Assembly (NCBI RefSeq): GCF_030435805.1
Contig: NC_081292.1
Coordinates: 182,676,497 to 182,740,496 of the forward strand
Source: Mustela lutreola
Lineage: Eukaryota > Chordata > Mammalia > Carnivora > Mustelidae
DNA length: 64,000 nucleotides
Direction: 5' to 3'
The notes below the pieces were generated by a model. That model was not told the origin of the DNA and made no database searches. It saw only the letters and a list, made by a program, of their open reading frames with translations. The translations under genes were made by a program, and so were the position numbers. Numbering within the stretch: position 1 is the first letter of the stretch; each line of letters begins with the position of its first letter. Of the stretch, positions 21,076 through 33,800 are shown in pieces.

Positions 21076-24000
21076 CTGTGGGACAGAGAAGAGATGACAG
21101 AACATGACATGGCCCAGCAATTCCCACTCTAGAAAAGAAAGAAAAAGAAAAAGAAAATGGGCTCTTGGGGACTCATCTTGATGAGACGGGGCTTACCAAG
21201 ACCAGAGATCTATTCCCGTTTGCTCTGGTTACATACCATGAAAGCGAGGCACCGAGGGATCCACGCGCTCGTCCCCAGGAAGGGTAACACATGTCGTGGT
21301 GACAATTGGGTCAAAAGTGCACTTCCCAGCCATGGATCCTGACCAGTGGGCCTTAACCTTGTTGCTACCGAGAATCCCTTTCATTATTTCCCCACAGGGA
21401 TTGCCAGAAAATCCTATCATTTATATCAGCACCATCCCGTCAAAATGTCTATTCCACCCAAGGTTACCTCACTGCACTGTAATAACTTGGACGTTTAGCT
21501 TTACCATAGGTAGATGTTTGGTTTCCTTTAGGCTACTTTATAGACAGGGTGGAAAAAGCAGAATAAAGCTGTGGTTACAGTATGGGGCTCAGGACTCCGA
21601 CTCTTGAGCTCAGAAGTCCAGTCCCCCCAAATAGCTTTGTAACTTGGGACAAGTTCTCAAATTCTTAGTGCCTTAAGGTCCTCACCTGCAAAATGGGGAC
21701 TATAATAGCTTACACCAGAAGATAAAGGGAAAATGATTAGCATGCTGCTTGTCACGTGGTGAGTGCTGAAAAAAGATTGGCTACCTGCTTCATGTCCCCT
21801 AGGATGAAACGCCTCTATGCCTCAAGATGGCCTAGTGTGTCTTCACCTCCAACCCACCCAGCCTCAAGACGGAAACCCTGGTCTTTGAGATCGCAGAACT
21901 TCCCACTCCTCAGAGCCCTCTCCTGCACTCCTGCCCTTCTCCAGGGTGGGAGGTGGGAGAGGAGTGCTTCATTTCCCACTTCCGGACAGGGGGTCAGGGG
22001 GTATCACAATTCCTTAAAGACTCCCTCGGAAAAATGTCGTGAAGTATAAGCCCACCATTGGGGTCCACGAGTCCCCCAGGGGTGTACCTGATGGATGCAG
22101 GGCTCCTGCCGGAGGCTCCGGAGTGCAATGAGGGCAGCCTCCTTCACATTCAGCTGTGGGTCCCCACAAGCCATCTCCAGGAGTCGCTGCGGTACTTGGC
22201 ACTGTATCAGCTCTGCCCCCAGGCCCTCAGGCCCCAAGTTGCCCAGAGCCGACGCGGCGTTGCGCCGGATGCCGGCCTGAGGATCTCCGAGGAGCTGGGT
22301 CATACCGGGTACCGCGGCGGCCAAGGCTGGGCCCAGGGGACCCGCCTGGTAGGCTGCGTTGCCCACAGCGAAGCTGGCACTGCGCCGCACGGCAGGGTCC
22401 TTGTCTCCAAGCCCCAGCAGCAGGAGGTTGAGCAGCCCAGCCTGGCTCTGCAGCGCCCCCCGCAGGGCCATGCTGTGCTGCAGCAAGTGTCCCAGGAGCC
22501 CATAAGTGCGGGCCCGCACGGAGTTCTCTGGGTGGCCCAGGAGACTTCGCAGTGGCCGATAGGATTCATCAGAGCCGGCCAGGAGTTCCTGGATAAAGGA
22601 CAAGTGGCTGGGAGACAGCACTCGGGCTGTGTGGGCCAGCAGCGAGAGAAGGTCGGAGGTGAGCACTGGCTGGTCACCCAGGAGGGCAACTGAGAGGAAA
22701 GAGATGACAGTTCGAGGGGAGGCAGCCACCGCGTTCACGAACTGGTTGAGCGAGGTGGGATCCGTGAGGGCCAGGCGTGTGAGGAGACTGACAGGCAACT
22801 CGGCTTGAGGCAACGGAAGGTGGTGACAGCAGACCTAGGGAAAGAGGGGCAGGGGCAGCCGGCAGAAGGGTGTCAGGGAGAGGGAGCACTCACTGCAGCG
22901 AGCCAGCTCGAAGGAGCCCCAGCTCTGGTGGAGAGAACAGCCAAGCTAGGCTGAGAAATACCACAGGGAATGGGAAGACCTGAGCCAAGCCCTCCACACG
23001 AGATGCAGTGTGGAGCCCAGGGGCACGGGTGTATGAGCATTCCTTGCTCTGCAAGGATGTGCTCGCTCTGCCTTCAGAGGCCCACTGCTTAGTGCCAGCA
23101 ATCGCCAGAGAGGTGAATCCTGGCTGAGGAGCTGGGTCTCCAGTGCCTAGACTGGGATGTCCGCCCCATGGAGCTCTGACGGATCCAGAAGAGGGACTGG
23201 TGGAGAGAGGAGGGGCCAACCCAGCTCCAAGCAGTGCCTCTGCTCAGGCCTGAGTGCTTTCTCCACTCCCAGCCCTTAGCTGGAGCGGGGCCTCCACTCT
23301 TCCAGGGGCATGGGAGAGCCCTGGAGCTGCCGACAACTGAATAATTCGAGTACAAGAGGCTGGCCATCTTTCCCCCTCCCCGACCGCCCCCCCGACTTTT
23401 GTGCCTGAGGAGCTTCCCATGCACCTGCAGCAGGTGGGCTGCGATTTCTGAGTCCACAAAGTCAGCCAATACACCTCCGAGGAGGTCATCATCCACGTCC
23501 AGGGCGAAGGGAAAACAGAGGAGCTGGCAGACAGAGAGCACCACGAAGGGCAGAAACTCAGACCCGTGAGGCCTAAGGACGGCAGTGCAGAAGGATTGGC
23601 TGGGTCTTCCTCACCCACCCTTTACCATTCTCTGCCCCCTGCTCAAATCCCCAAGCCCGGCTCCCCTTCCCCCATCTCACCAATCCCACTGCTCGTCTCA
23701 TAGCTCAAGCTGTCAGTTACAGCCCCCCCACCCGCTCCCCCGCCCCGCAGACCCTCCAGCCTGCCCGGTCTCCCTCCTCCAGCTCCGACTCACGCCCGGC
23801 CCAGAGGATGCAGGAAGCTGGGGGACAGCAGATGCTTCAAGGTGGACATGAGGGTACTTCCACGCTGCGACAGGTGGCTCAGGCATAACTGGGGCTCCTG
23901 GGTGAAGATGGCCACGGCCAGGCTCAACAGGGCGGCCACGCCTGGAAACACCCAGAATGGAGATTCAGTGGAGCAGGCAAGAGGCCCAGGTGCTCCTGCT

Positions 24001-27000
24001 TCTCGAGGGCTCCCCACTCTTAGTTCCTTTCCCACCAAGCATAGCCTGCGCCATCCTCTCCCCAAGTGACAAGTCATAGTCATCTCTGTGGACTGACCCA
24101 GGGCTGGGCGGCCTCCTCTTGAAAAGAAGCCTCAGTACTTTGGCCCCTCAATGGAAGTCACACTGATGGAAAGATACCTTGGGGGGAGATCAGCGTCCAG
24201 TCTGGCTCCGGGCTCTGTGGCCTGGACAGGGACGGCTCCTCTTCCTGGGCAGACACCTCCTCGGGGAGCCTTAGGGCCATGGAGAAGCGGTGCCATAGAA
24301 CGGTCCACATTTCTGAGCTAGCCACATCCCTTATCAGGCTGCCCTTCCCTGGCTGGAGAAGAAATTGGAGGGTGGTTAGGGAGGTCGAAGTCAAACCTCA
24401 AATGTGCTTTTTTTCCCCCCCACTCTTATCCCTGACCTACAAGGAGAGCATCCAGAAATAACTCCTCTGTTTTTCCCAATGACCAAGGATCTCCCTGTTG
24501 TCTGAGTTCCCTTTCTTCCCACATTTTAATCATGTGTGTGACTGCTGGAAACCAGGGAATTATGGCTCTCCTCCCCCACTGAGGGGGCAGCTGTGATTCC
24601 CCAGAAAGGGTCTGTGCTGAGGGCTATCATAGGTGGCATTCTAGTTAGACAGAAAAGATGAATGTGGGTTGCTTTCATTCATTGTCTAGCGGTTCATCAA
24701 CCTAGGAGGCACCTGCACCTGGGTGAGGAGGTGAAGCAGGAGGATGAGGAGGCCATCATAGAATCCACAGCCAGCTGGTGGGGTCAGCCGGACCTGTTGG
24801 AGAGAGGCAGGAAGAATGCAGGTCCCACACATGCAAGTCCTGGTCAGGCAGAAAGAGCTCTTCCCCAGCCTGGGGCAGTGTGGATAGCCCTTCTGGATTC
24901 AGGAGTTTGGGTTCCCAACTGTTCATTCAATGACTACCTCTACTCCAGAGACACATAAGCTGTTAGGATAGGAAGATACTTGCTGGACAAGCAGCCAGGG
25001 TGGTGTGGGGATGGAGACGCAGTGGAGAGGGCCTAACTCTGCCTTCTAGAGGTAGCACACTGGTGAAGTGAAAATTTCAAAGGCAGTCAAGAGAAGGAGG
25101 TGGTAGGAAGGGACAGCATTCCAAGTAGAACTCATAGCATAAGTAAAGCAGCTCATGAGGGATGATGGTGAATTTTGGAAGGGGTAAATCTGGGCACAGC
25201 AAGATTATAAAGCCCAGAGGAAACAGGTGAGCTTTGAGAAGAAGGTAAAGGAGTTTGAACTTTATCCCAGAAACAAGGGAAGCCACTGAGGACTTATGCA
25301 AAGTCTACATGGGCAAGATTTTCGTCTCTTGTATTTACTGCTGTATCCTCAGAGCCAAGAATAGTGTCTGGTCCTCAAGACATATTTCTGTACTGGATAC
25401 TTATTGGGTGAAGAAATGATTAGACTTTTAAGAAAGCTCACCCTGGTGGCAGTAAAGAGTGTGGACCGGGGAGGAGAGAGTCTAGAAAAGAGATCCTTCG
25501 GCAGGCAAGTGCCACAGTCTAAGATCAATGCTGTGCACACATTCTAAGGCAGGGCAGTGACGGTGGTGGGCAGCAGAAGATCTGAGTGATGACAGGAAGG
25601 CAGAGCACATGGGACCTGGGGGAACCATCTAGATGGGGGAATAACGGAGCAGAGGGCACAGTCTATGAGGACTCCCAGGTCTCTGACTGGGGCTCCTGGA
25701 TGAATAGGAATGCCATCCCTACTCCCTCTCTGAAGTTCAACTTCATCTAGAAAAAGCAGGTGAGTGTCATTACATTTCATGTGTCTCTCTTTCAAGCACG
25801 TTGTGGGAAGACATGCAAAGTGCTTTCTAAGTTATAAGGAATTCTGTGTCTATAGGGATGACAATCATCTGAATACGAAGTCTATCCTTCCTTCTACAAA
25901 ATGACAGAAATACGGACACCCAGGTATCTAAAAACGAGGGCGGGGAAGGCCTTGAAAAGGAGAAAGCGACAAGGAGGCTACATGGTGGACCAAATTCCTG
26001 ATGAATTCTCAGGACCCTAGCCATCTTTCCTATCTCAGTTAAAGAGAAGGAGAGGGGATAGGAGTGCAAACTGCAGGCAGAGAACAGATTAAGCTTTTGA
26101 AAAGATTGCAGGAGCTGCTGGAGGAGAGAACTAAAGTAGGCAGGAAATCTCATCCTCTGGTAATTCAGGTCCCCCTCCCTCTCCCCTTCTTGGCCTGCCA
26201 ATCTGGGCTCAGAGGGGGCTGTAATCTGGGGGCCGGCAGAGAGGAAAAGAAAGACTCTTTGGCTCCTTTTCCACTCCTTGGTTTGCCCCAGGCAGGCTGG
26301 CACTTCAGTCTCTTCCCAGAGTGGAGTCCTGGGTCTGCGTCATGTCCTCCCTGGCCCACCTCACCTCCGCAGGGGCAGACAGAGCATGGGACGCTGCCGC
26401 AATCCACTCCACAGGCTGGAGGTCAAAGGTCACCCCTTGCTGACCAAGTTGTCCCAACAGACAGGCTGCTGCAGTCTGGGAGAAGTCAGAGGAGAAGGAA
26501 AGTCTGAGTCTGCACAGCAGGAAGGACATGCAGTCTCCGCCAGGCCCCAGGGAATGCCTCCGAACCAGCTGCTGCTGAGACAGTGATGCCCATGCTCCCC
26601 CTGAAGGGCTGGATAGCAGGGGGGAAAGGAGAGGAAGAGGAAAGCTGAGAACTCACCACGAGAGAGACGATGTGTGAGTGGGTAAACAGAGTAGCAATCT
26701 CGTTGCCTAGCTTCTCCATTCTGAAAAAAGGGGATACGTCAAAGGGTGCTGCCGAGGGAAAGGAGACTGGTGAGGGACCTCCCTCCCCGCTGGATGGCAC
26801 TCTCCCAGGGGCTGTCCAACTGTCGCCAAAGCACAAAGTTGGTGGGACGCTATGTCTGTTGTTTGTAGAGAAGACTTCACTCTCTCCATGCCAATCCCTC
26901 CTCAGCACAGGCTGCAGGGTGCCATTCCCCCAATCTGAAGTCAAGGTGAGCTGTGGGGATGGAAGGTCCCAGCGGAAAGACCCCACTTCATGGCTTACCC

Positions 27001-30000
27001 AGAAGGCAGATCTTGCAGCCGGAGGACAAGAAGGGACAGGAGATAGAGTGCCACTTCGGTAGCCTCTTCCCAATCCACGACCTTTACCTACAAGGGAAGC
27101 CTCAGATAGCAGAGCAGCTTCCCACTGAGACAGTGGGGCCACCAGGATGCACCCGCCTATGTTGCCGACGTACCTTGCCCTGGACCAACAACAACAGTGA
27201 CTCCAAGGCCAGGGGCTCTTGCCCTAGAAGGTGGCACAGGTGCTCACTGACGTGGCAGCAGGAGTAGAGAACCTGAGGGAGTAGGAAGCAGTTGGTCAGT
27301 GAGGCTAAGCGGCCCCTGGGCTTACAAGCAGGTTAGCCTCTCAACAGACCCTGTGTCCACCCCGGGGATCGTAGAGAAGTCCAGGCCACTTCTATCTCTT
27401 GTCACAAAACACCAAGATCGGGCTACTTCTCTGTTCTGGTGAGCACTGGCTAACACTGGGGCCATCTCAGTGGAATAGATTTAAAAGCAGCAAGGGACCT
27501 TCTCTGTCTCTTTCTCTCAGTCCTGGGGACCGAAAAGAAATCTGGGGCACCTGGGTGGCTCAGTCAGTTAAGAGTCCACCTCTTGATTTTGGCTCAGGTC
27601 ATGATCTCAGGGTCATGAGATCGAGCCCCACATCCCATACACAGCATGGAACCTGCTTAAAATTCTCCGTCTCCCTCTGTCCCTTGCCCCCCTAAAAAAG
27701 AATGAATGAACAGAGATCTGGAGGACAGGCATACCTTGAGGAGGTGGAGGCACAGGATGGGATGCTGCAAACCAGAGATCAAGGATGGCCTCAGCTGGCT
27801 GCTGTCTTCAGTTAGCTGATTCGCCAAATGCCGAGAGATCTGTAGGGACACACCTGAGGCCTCCATTCCCATCCCGTTCCCAAGATTCCCATCCTATTCC
27901 TCTCCTATCTTCAACGAGTCAGGTTTCTCAACCCCTTGCTAGCCACTCTCCCTCAGGTTCACCAGCAACCTCAGACCTCATCCCACCCCCAGTCCCCATG
28001 GCCGATGGAGAACCAAAGGTCATGGCCTAGTTTAGCCCGAGTGCAGGCAGGTGCAGAGGAAAGCATTGCTGGCTGAAAGGGGGCAGGAAATCTAAACCCT
28101 GATCCCTTCAAGGAGCATCACAGGCATCTTCGGATCAGCCACCCTGCCAAACGGGCAGTTTATCACCAAGCTCTCTAACCGGCTGGCCAAGGGCTTTGGG
28201 ATTCCGGGGACATCGTGTTCTATAAGGGGCCCAGACCCAGGGTGGGAGCATCTGTTTCTGGAAGTACAGAATAAGGGAAAGCATGAATGCTTGTTTTTCT
28301 GCCTTTCTGAGGAGCTGAGGCCAGCTCCCTCATCTCTAGCAACCGGATTAGAGGAAGCAGACACTGCAGCTCAGACCTGCTCCTTGGCTTCCCAGCAGCT
28401 GGGCAGCCCCACCGGAGCAGTACAGATGGCAGCCAACGCAGAGGACATGGCTCCCGGCAGATCCTCACTCTGCTCCCGCAGCGGCTGGCTCACTTGGGGG
28501 GCTCCTAAGGAGAAAGGCAAAGAACGCAGGGTTGGGTCTGGTTGTTTCTCTCAGCTCCCCATTCATTCTTCCAGAGCGCAGCTAGTTACTGAGCACTTGC
28601 CAGATGCCAGGTGCTAATCAAGGCAATGGCAGTTGGGGGGAGGGAGAGGGACGCAGAGCCAGAGCTGCCCCAGAGTAACCAGAACCTCAGTGCTCTACTC
28701 CGGTTACCTGGGGGACTGTGGAAAGGCAGCTGAGGAACCGTCAAGCCGTGGAGCAGCCCGTTCAGCACCGCCCGCTGAGTCGTCAGCAGGCTGGAGTAAA
28801 AGGCTTTGGAGACAGTCCAGCTGTTCCCATCCATGGCTTCACACAGAACAGTAAAGCACTAAGGGGAGACAAGGGTGGGGTCAACATGAGGGCAGCAGAA
28901 AAGTGATGGGGCTGAGGGTAAGGAGCAAGAACCCCCTGAGAACCTGAGAAAAAAAGAGAAAACCCAGAGGGACCAGCAGTGATGAAGTATTCCTCACATT
29001 ATAACTGCCTTCACATTTCGAGGATGGCAATTTTAGATGGCAAGCCTTCTATTCTCTGATCAGCTGCCTCCCAGATGATACCTCTTGAAGTGTTAGCTAT
29101 GGACCATGAGCAAATGAATTCCTGGGGATTCCTGGGTACCTCCCAACCCAGTGCTACTGGTTCAGAATTTTGGGTGGTAGGGTATTTATTCCAAACTCTC
29201 CATGACTCGCAGCACCGTGACCTATAGGATAAATGCTAGCCGATAACGTGAGTTGCTGATGCCCCAAATTTAGGTTAGACATTGAAAAAGCTTCCTAACT
29301 CAAAAGAGTTAAGGGACGTTAAACTAGGCTTTCAGACTAGAAGAGGTGGACTGGACTGCTAGCTGGAGGCCGAAATGCAGCCCAGATCTGTGTACCCCAT
29401 GGGGCCGGCCTGTTTGAACAATGACTAGGCAATTGCTTACTTCCTCACTGATGTTCCTCTCTAACTCCTCTGAGATCCGTCAGAACCCAGATATCTTCTT
29501 GCTCCATTCTCCACTCTCCTGTCCCTCACCTCCATCCAGGGATGAGAACCCATTAGTTTACTGGTCCACAGGACAAATAAATTTGGGAAATACTAGCCCA
29601 TCTGCAAGGCTCTTCGAGAAGGAATACTTCAACTTGTGGTTCCCTGAAAAAGGCCACAGTGCTTAATGCCTCTAGATCTTTATATATGCTGCGCCTTCTG
29701 CCTGGAATGTTCTCCCTACTTCCTGCGTCACACACCCAACAAACTTTTATGAGTTCTTCAAATCCTAGCAAAGATAATTTCTTTCAAGACGTCTTCTAGG
29801 ACTCCCCAAGTAGGATTAATCATACCTTCTTCAGTGGTGCTTCTGTACTTCATACAAGTTTTATACAAGTTCTAATGTACTTCTCACACTGTTGTCCTTG
29901 ATCATTTTTCATCTCCTCTACTAGACTATTTCCAGTCCTTTGAAAATGGGGATTTCTCTTACCCATATGGCACACAGTTGGGAAATGTTTGTTGTATTAA

Positions 30001-30784
30001 CTTAACCTAACCCTATGTAGTTATAAGAAAGGGGAAGGGAGAAGCATCAAGGCAGGAATCTGGACAAGGGAGGAGATTACCATAAGGCTATCCCTCCGCA
30101 AGGTCTGCTCAGAGTCATCCGGTTGGGCCAGCAGTTTCCCCAACAGGTCCAGAAAGAGGTTGGCGGCCTCCTGAAACACCTGTAGGCTGGGAAAAAATAG
30201 CCCGTCTCCCTAAAAGCCCGCATGTGGTAAATGGGTCAGTTCTGGGCAGACAGGAGAAGCCCTGCAAAGGAACATCTCAAAACACTCCCTCCTCTTTCCC
30301 CTGCTGAACACACATGTGGTCTGCTATACACACCCTCTTCATTCCTTCTTTACCATTTCCTCTAGGTCATTCATATTGTGACCCTTCCCTTTAGTGTATG
30401 GGGGGCCCTTAGAGCCTGCAAGTCTTGGGGTGAACTTAGAGGGGTGTCGGGGTCCTTAGGGGGATTAGCTAGACTCCCAGCTGACTCCCAGTCAGACAGC
30501 CGATCCCTAACCCTTTGGCTTCTCCTTACTCAGCCTCCTCCTAACAGAGGGGGTAAGAAATGGGGGTAGAACTCGAAGCCAAAGTGGCCAATGGAGTAGA
30601 GCTGGCTCTCGTCCCACCTGTCACCTGTCTGGCTCCTCTCCAGATTGAAGGTGCAGCCAAAGTAGGCCTGAATCACAGCCATCAGGTCCCGTAAGAAGGT
30701 CCCATACCAACACTGCTGCCAGGGAAGAGGACAGAGAGTAAGGGCAATGTAGAGGAGGAAGACGAAAAAGAGAAAAAGCGGTAA

Positions 30785-30816
<32 letters not shown>

Positions 30817-33800
30817 GAAAGAAAGAAAGAAAGAAAGAAAAAAAAGGTGTCCGATATCCAGTCAGGCTGACCAAACAGGAAGGGGCAGAGGGAAGAGAGC
30901 CACCGGACAGAGAAGGGAAATCTAGAGGTAACAAAGTGGCGGCCAGTGGCCGGTAAAAAGCCTGAAAATGTGTCTGGTTTGGCCTGAATAGCACTCAGGA
31001 GTCTAGGAAGCTCTGTTTTTCAAAATAGCTCAAATTGTTCTCTAAATTCCTTAAAAACGCTTGAGGTTAGTACTCATGAACAGAAGGCCACTTTCAGCTG
31101 CCTGAGCCAAGGCCCTGTTAAACGTTTCCATATTCTCTCCTCTCAGCCCGGCCACAGCAGCACACAGCATGGGGAGGGAGGGATTCCACCTCAGACACAC
31201 TGAGCCTCGGTCCTAGCTCCTCCTCTCATCGTCCCTGTGACCATTTATAAGTTAGTGCCTGCATATAAGTTGGTGAATCTCTGAATTTCAGTATCGATTC
31301 TATAAAATCAGGGCAATGAAAGCCTAGGATTTAACATTCCAAAACACAGTGCTCTACAGAGTGGGAAACTATGCATATAAATCCAGATTTCTAGCTCCTT
31401 TTTTTTCTTTCTTTCTTTTTAAAAGACTTTATTTGACACAGAGTGAGAGAGAGAGTGAGCATTCAAGCAGGGGGAGCAGCAGAGGGAGAGGGAGAAGCAG
31501 GCTCTCCGCTGGGCCCGACATCGGGCTCAATCCCAGAAGCTTTATCACGCAGCTAAAAAAATAAAAAATAAAAATAAAAAAATCTGCTCTGAAAGCAGAT
31601 GCTTTCTGACTGAGCCACCCAGGCACCCCTGGATTTTCAGCTTCTCTTAGAAAACTGGAAGATCTGGTAACACTGCGCCCATGTTCTCACGTGGCAACAG
31701 TGAGCCGGAGCCGAGGGGATGTCCCATTCAGACTGGGCACAGGCTCTCTAATTTACCATATTCCCCACTGCTTATACGGTCACGCAGACTCTACTTCTCT
31801 GCGTGACAGGATCTGTCTGGCCTCAGACAGATCTCTACTAAATAGACAGGAGGAAAGAAAAGAAAAGGCAGTAGGCCGGAGAGAAATCCAAGATGGAGAA
31901 ACTGAAGAAGAGGACATCTGCAGGAGAGAAATCCCAGGTGAAAAAACTCCTTGAAGTCTTCTGAGGCTCCTGGCATAGGGCTTACCTGCTGGATACTGCT
32001 GCTCTCCTGGCTGTGTCTGAGCAGGCTGAACAGGAGGCCGGGGAGCCCCGCCTCACGGCAGAAGGAGTACAAGGGAACCGAGTCACAGCAGCTAGACAGA
32101 AGACTGCTCAGGACCCGGAGCGCTGGGAGGATCTGGGATGCACCCTCCAGCACGTCCTTCAGGATCTGGGTGACAGCAGGGAAACACATAGGAATCGATA
32201 TTATCAAAGGGAAAAGGAGAGTCACAGATACCAGTGTCCCCAAGGAGAGGCCAAAGCAGACCAGATGTTCCCACTCCTTTCTTTGGGTCTAAAACCCAGA
32301 GAAAGAGAACAGAGAAAAAGGGGAAGCGACCAAGGGAAAGGGGACCTCCCCTCCATCTCTGTGGGATCCAGTGCCATTCTTTTTTTTTAATTTATTTTAC
32401 TTATCATAGAGAGAACAAGCAGGGGGGAGTGGCAGAGGGAAAAGCAGACTCCCCATGGAGCAGGGAGCCTGATGCCGGAATCGATCCGAGGACCCTAGGA
32501 TCATGACCCAAGCCAAAGGCAGGTGCTTAACTGATTGAGCCACCGAGGCATCTCCCCAGTGCCATTCCTATCTGGTCCCTCACTTCTCCAGCCCTTCACC
32601 TTATACACGCACACATGCACTTCCAAAGATATAAAACAACAGACACAAAACAATGTCATTCAATTCCAGACAGATAAAACTGTATTATCTAACTCTAAAT
32701 CAGGGCTTGACTACCACCCACAGGTCAAATCCAGTCTGCCACTTATTTATACATAACCTGCAAGGTAAAGGCACTCTGATACTTTCAAAGAGTTGTTCTT
32801 CAAAAGTTAACCCTTCAGAAAAGAATAACATTTACGTCAAGTGCTTTATGTCATTCTCCATTTCTAAATCTTTTCACTTGGGGTGCCTGGGTGGCTCAGT
32901 GGGTTAAAGCCTCTGCCTTCGGCTCAGGTCATGATCCCAGGGCCCTGGGATCGAGCCCCGCTTCTGGCTCTCTACTCAGCGGGGAGCCTGCTTTCTCCTC
33001 TCTCTCTCTGCCTACTTGTGATCTCTGTCTGTCAAATAAATAAATAAAATCTTTTTTAAATAAATAAATAAATAAATCTTTTCACTTATTTGCTTATTTA
33101 CTCTTTACAACCATCCTGCCTCGTAAACACAATTACCCATTTTACAGAAGACAAGACTAAAGCCTCTAGATAGGTTGAGGTCAATTACCACACAGCTGAA
33201 GAGTAGTTCAGCTGGAGTTCTGAATCCACAAGACTTACCCTGGAGGCAGAATTTTCACCGGCCTCCCTACTGATGCCACTACCCCACTACAAGGACAGCA
33301 TGGAAGGGCCAGAAGGGAGGCAAGGTCCAAAGGCAATTCAATGGGGAAAGGAGAGTCTTGGGCCAAGGGTGCTGGGATGACTGTAGAGCCGCATGCAGAA
33401 AGATGAACTTAGATCCCTACCTCACATTACATATAAAAAATAACTTAAAATGGGCAAGAGACCTAAATGGTAGAGCTCCAACTAAAAAGCTTTTAGAAGA
33501 AAACATAGGAGGAAATCTTCTGGACTTTGGGTTTGGGTCTGGAAGAGATTTCTTCCACATGACACCAGAAGCATCATCCACAAAAGAAAAAAATGGTAAT
33601 TGGATGTCATCAACATTCAAAACCTTTGTGCTTCAAAAAACACTCTTATGAAAGTAAAAGAACAAATCACAGACTGGGAGAAAATATTTGCAAACCACAT
33701 TCTGATAAAGGTCTTCTATCCACAATATACAAAGAACTGTAACAACTCAAGGGGACAAACAACCCAATTTAAAAATAAGCACAAGAACTGAATAGATATT

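Noticed and set aside
22058-22693. 211-codon open frame on the plus strand
   Set aside because: Exact antisense shadow of STK36 exon 25, which has clear protein conservation on the minus strand.
23942-24178. U12-type intron in STK36 (donor GTATCTTTCC)
   Set aside because: Resembles the U12 donor but with mismatches, and no TTCCTTAAC-like branch site is found before the exon 23 acceptor. An ordinary U2 intron fits better.
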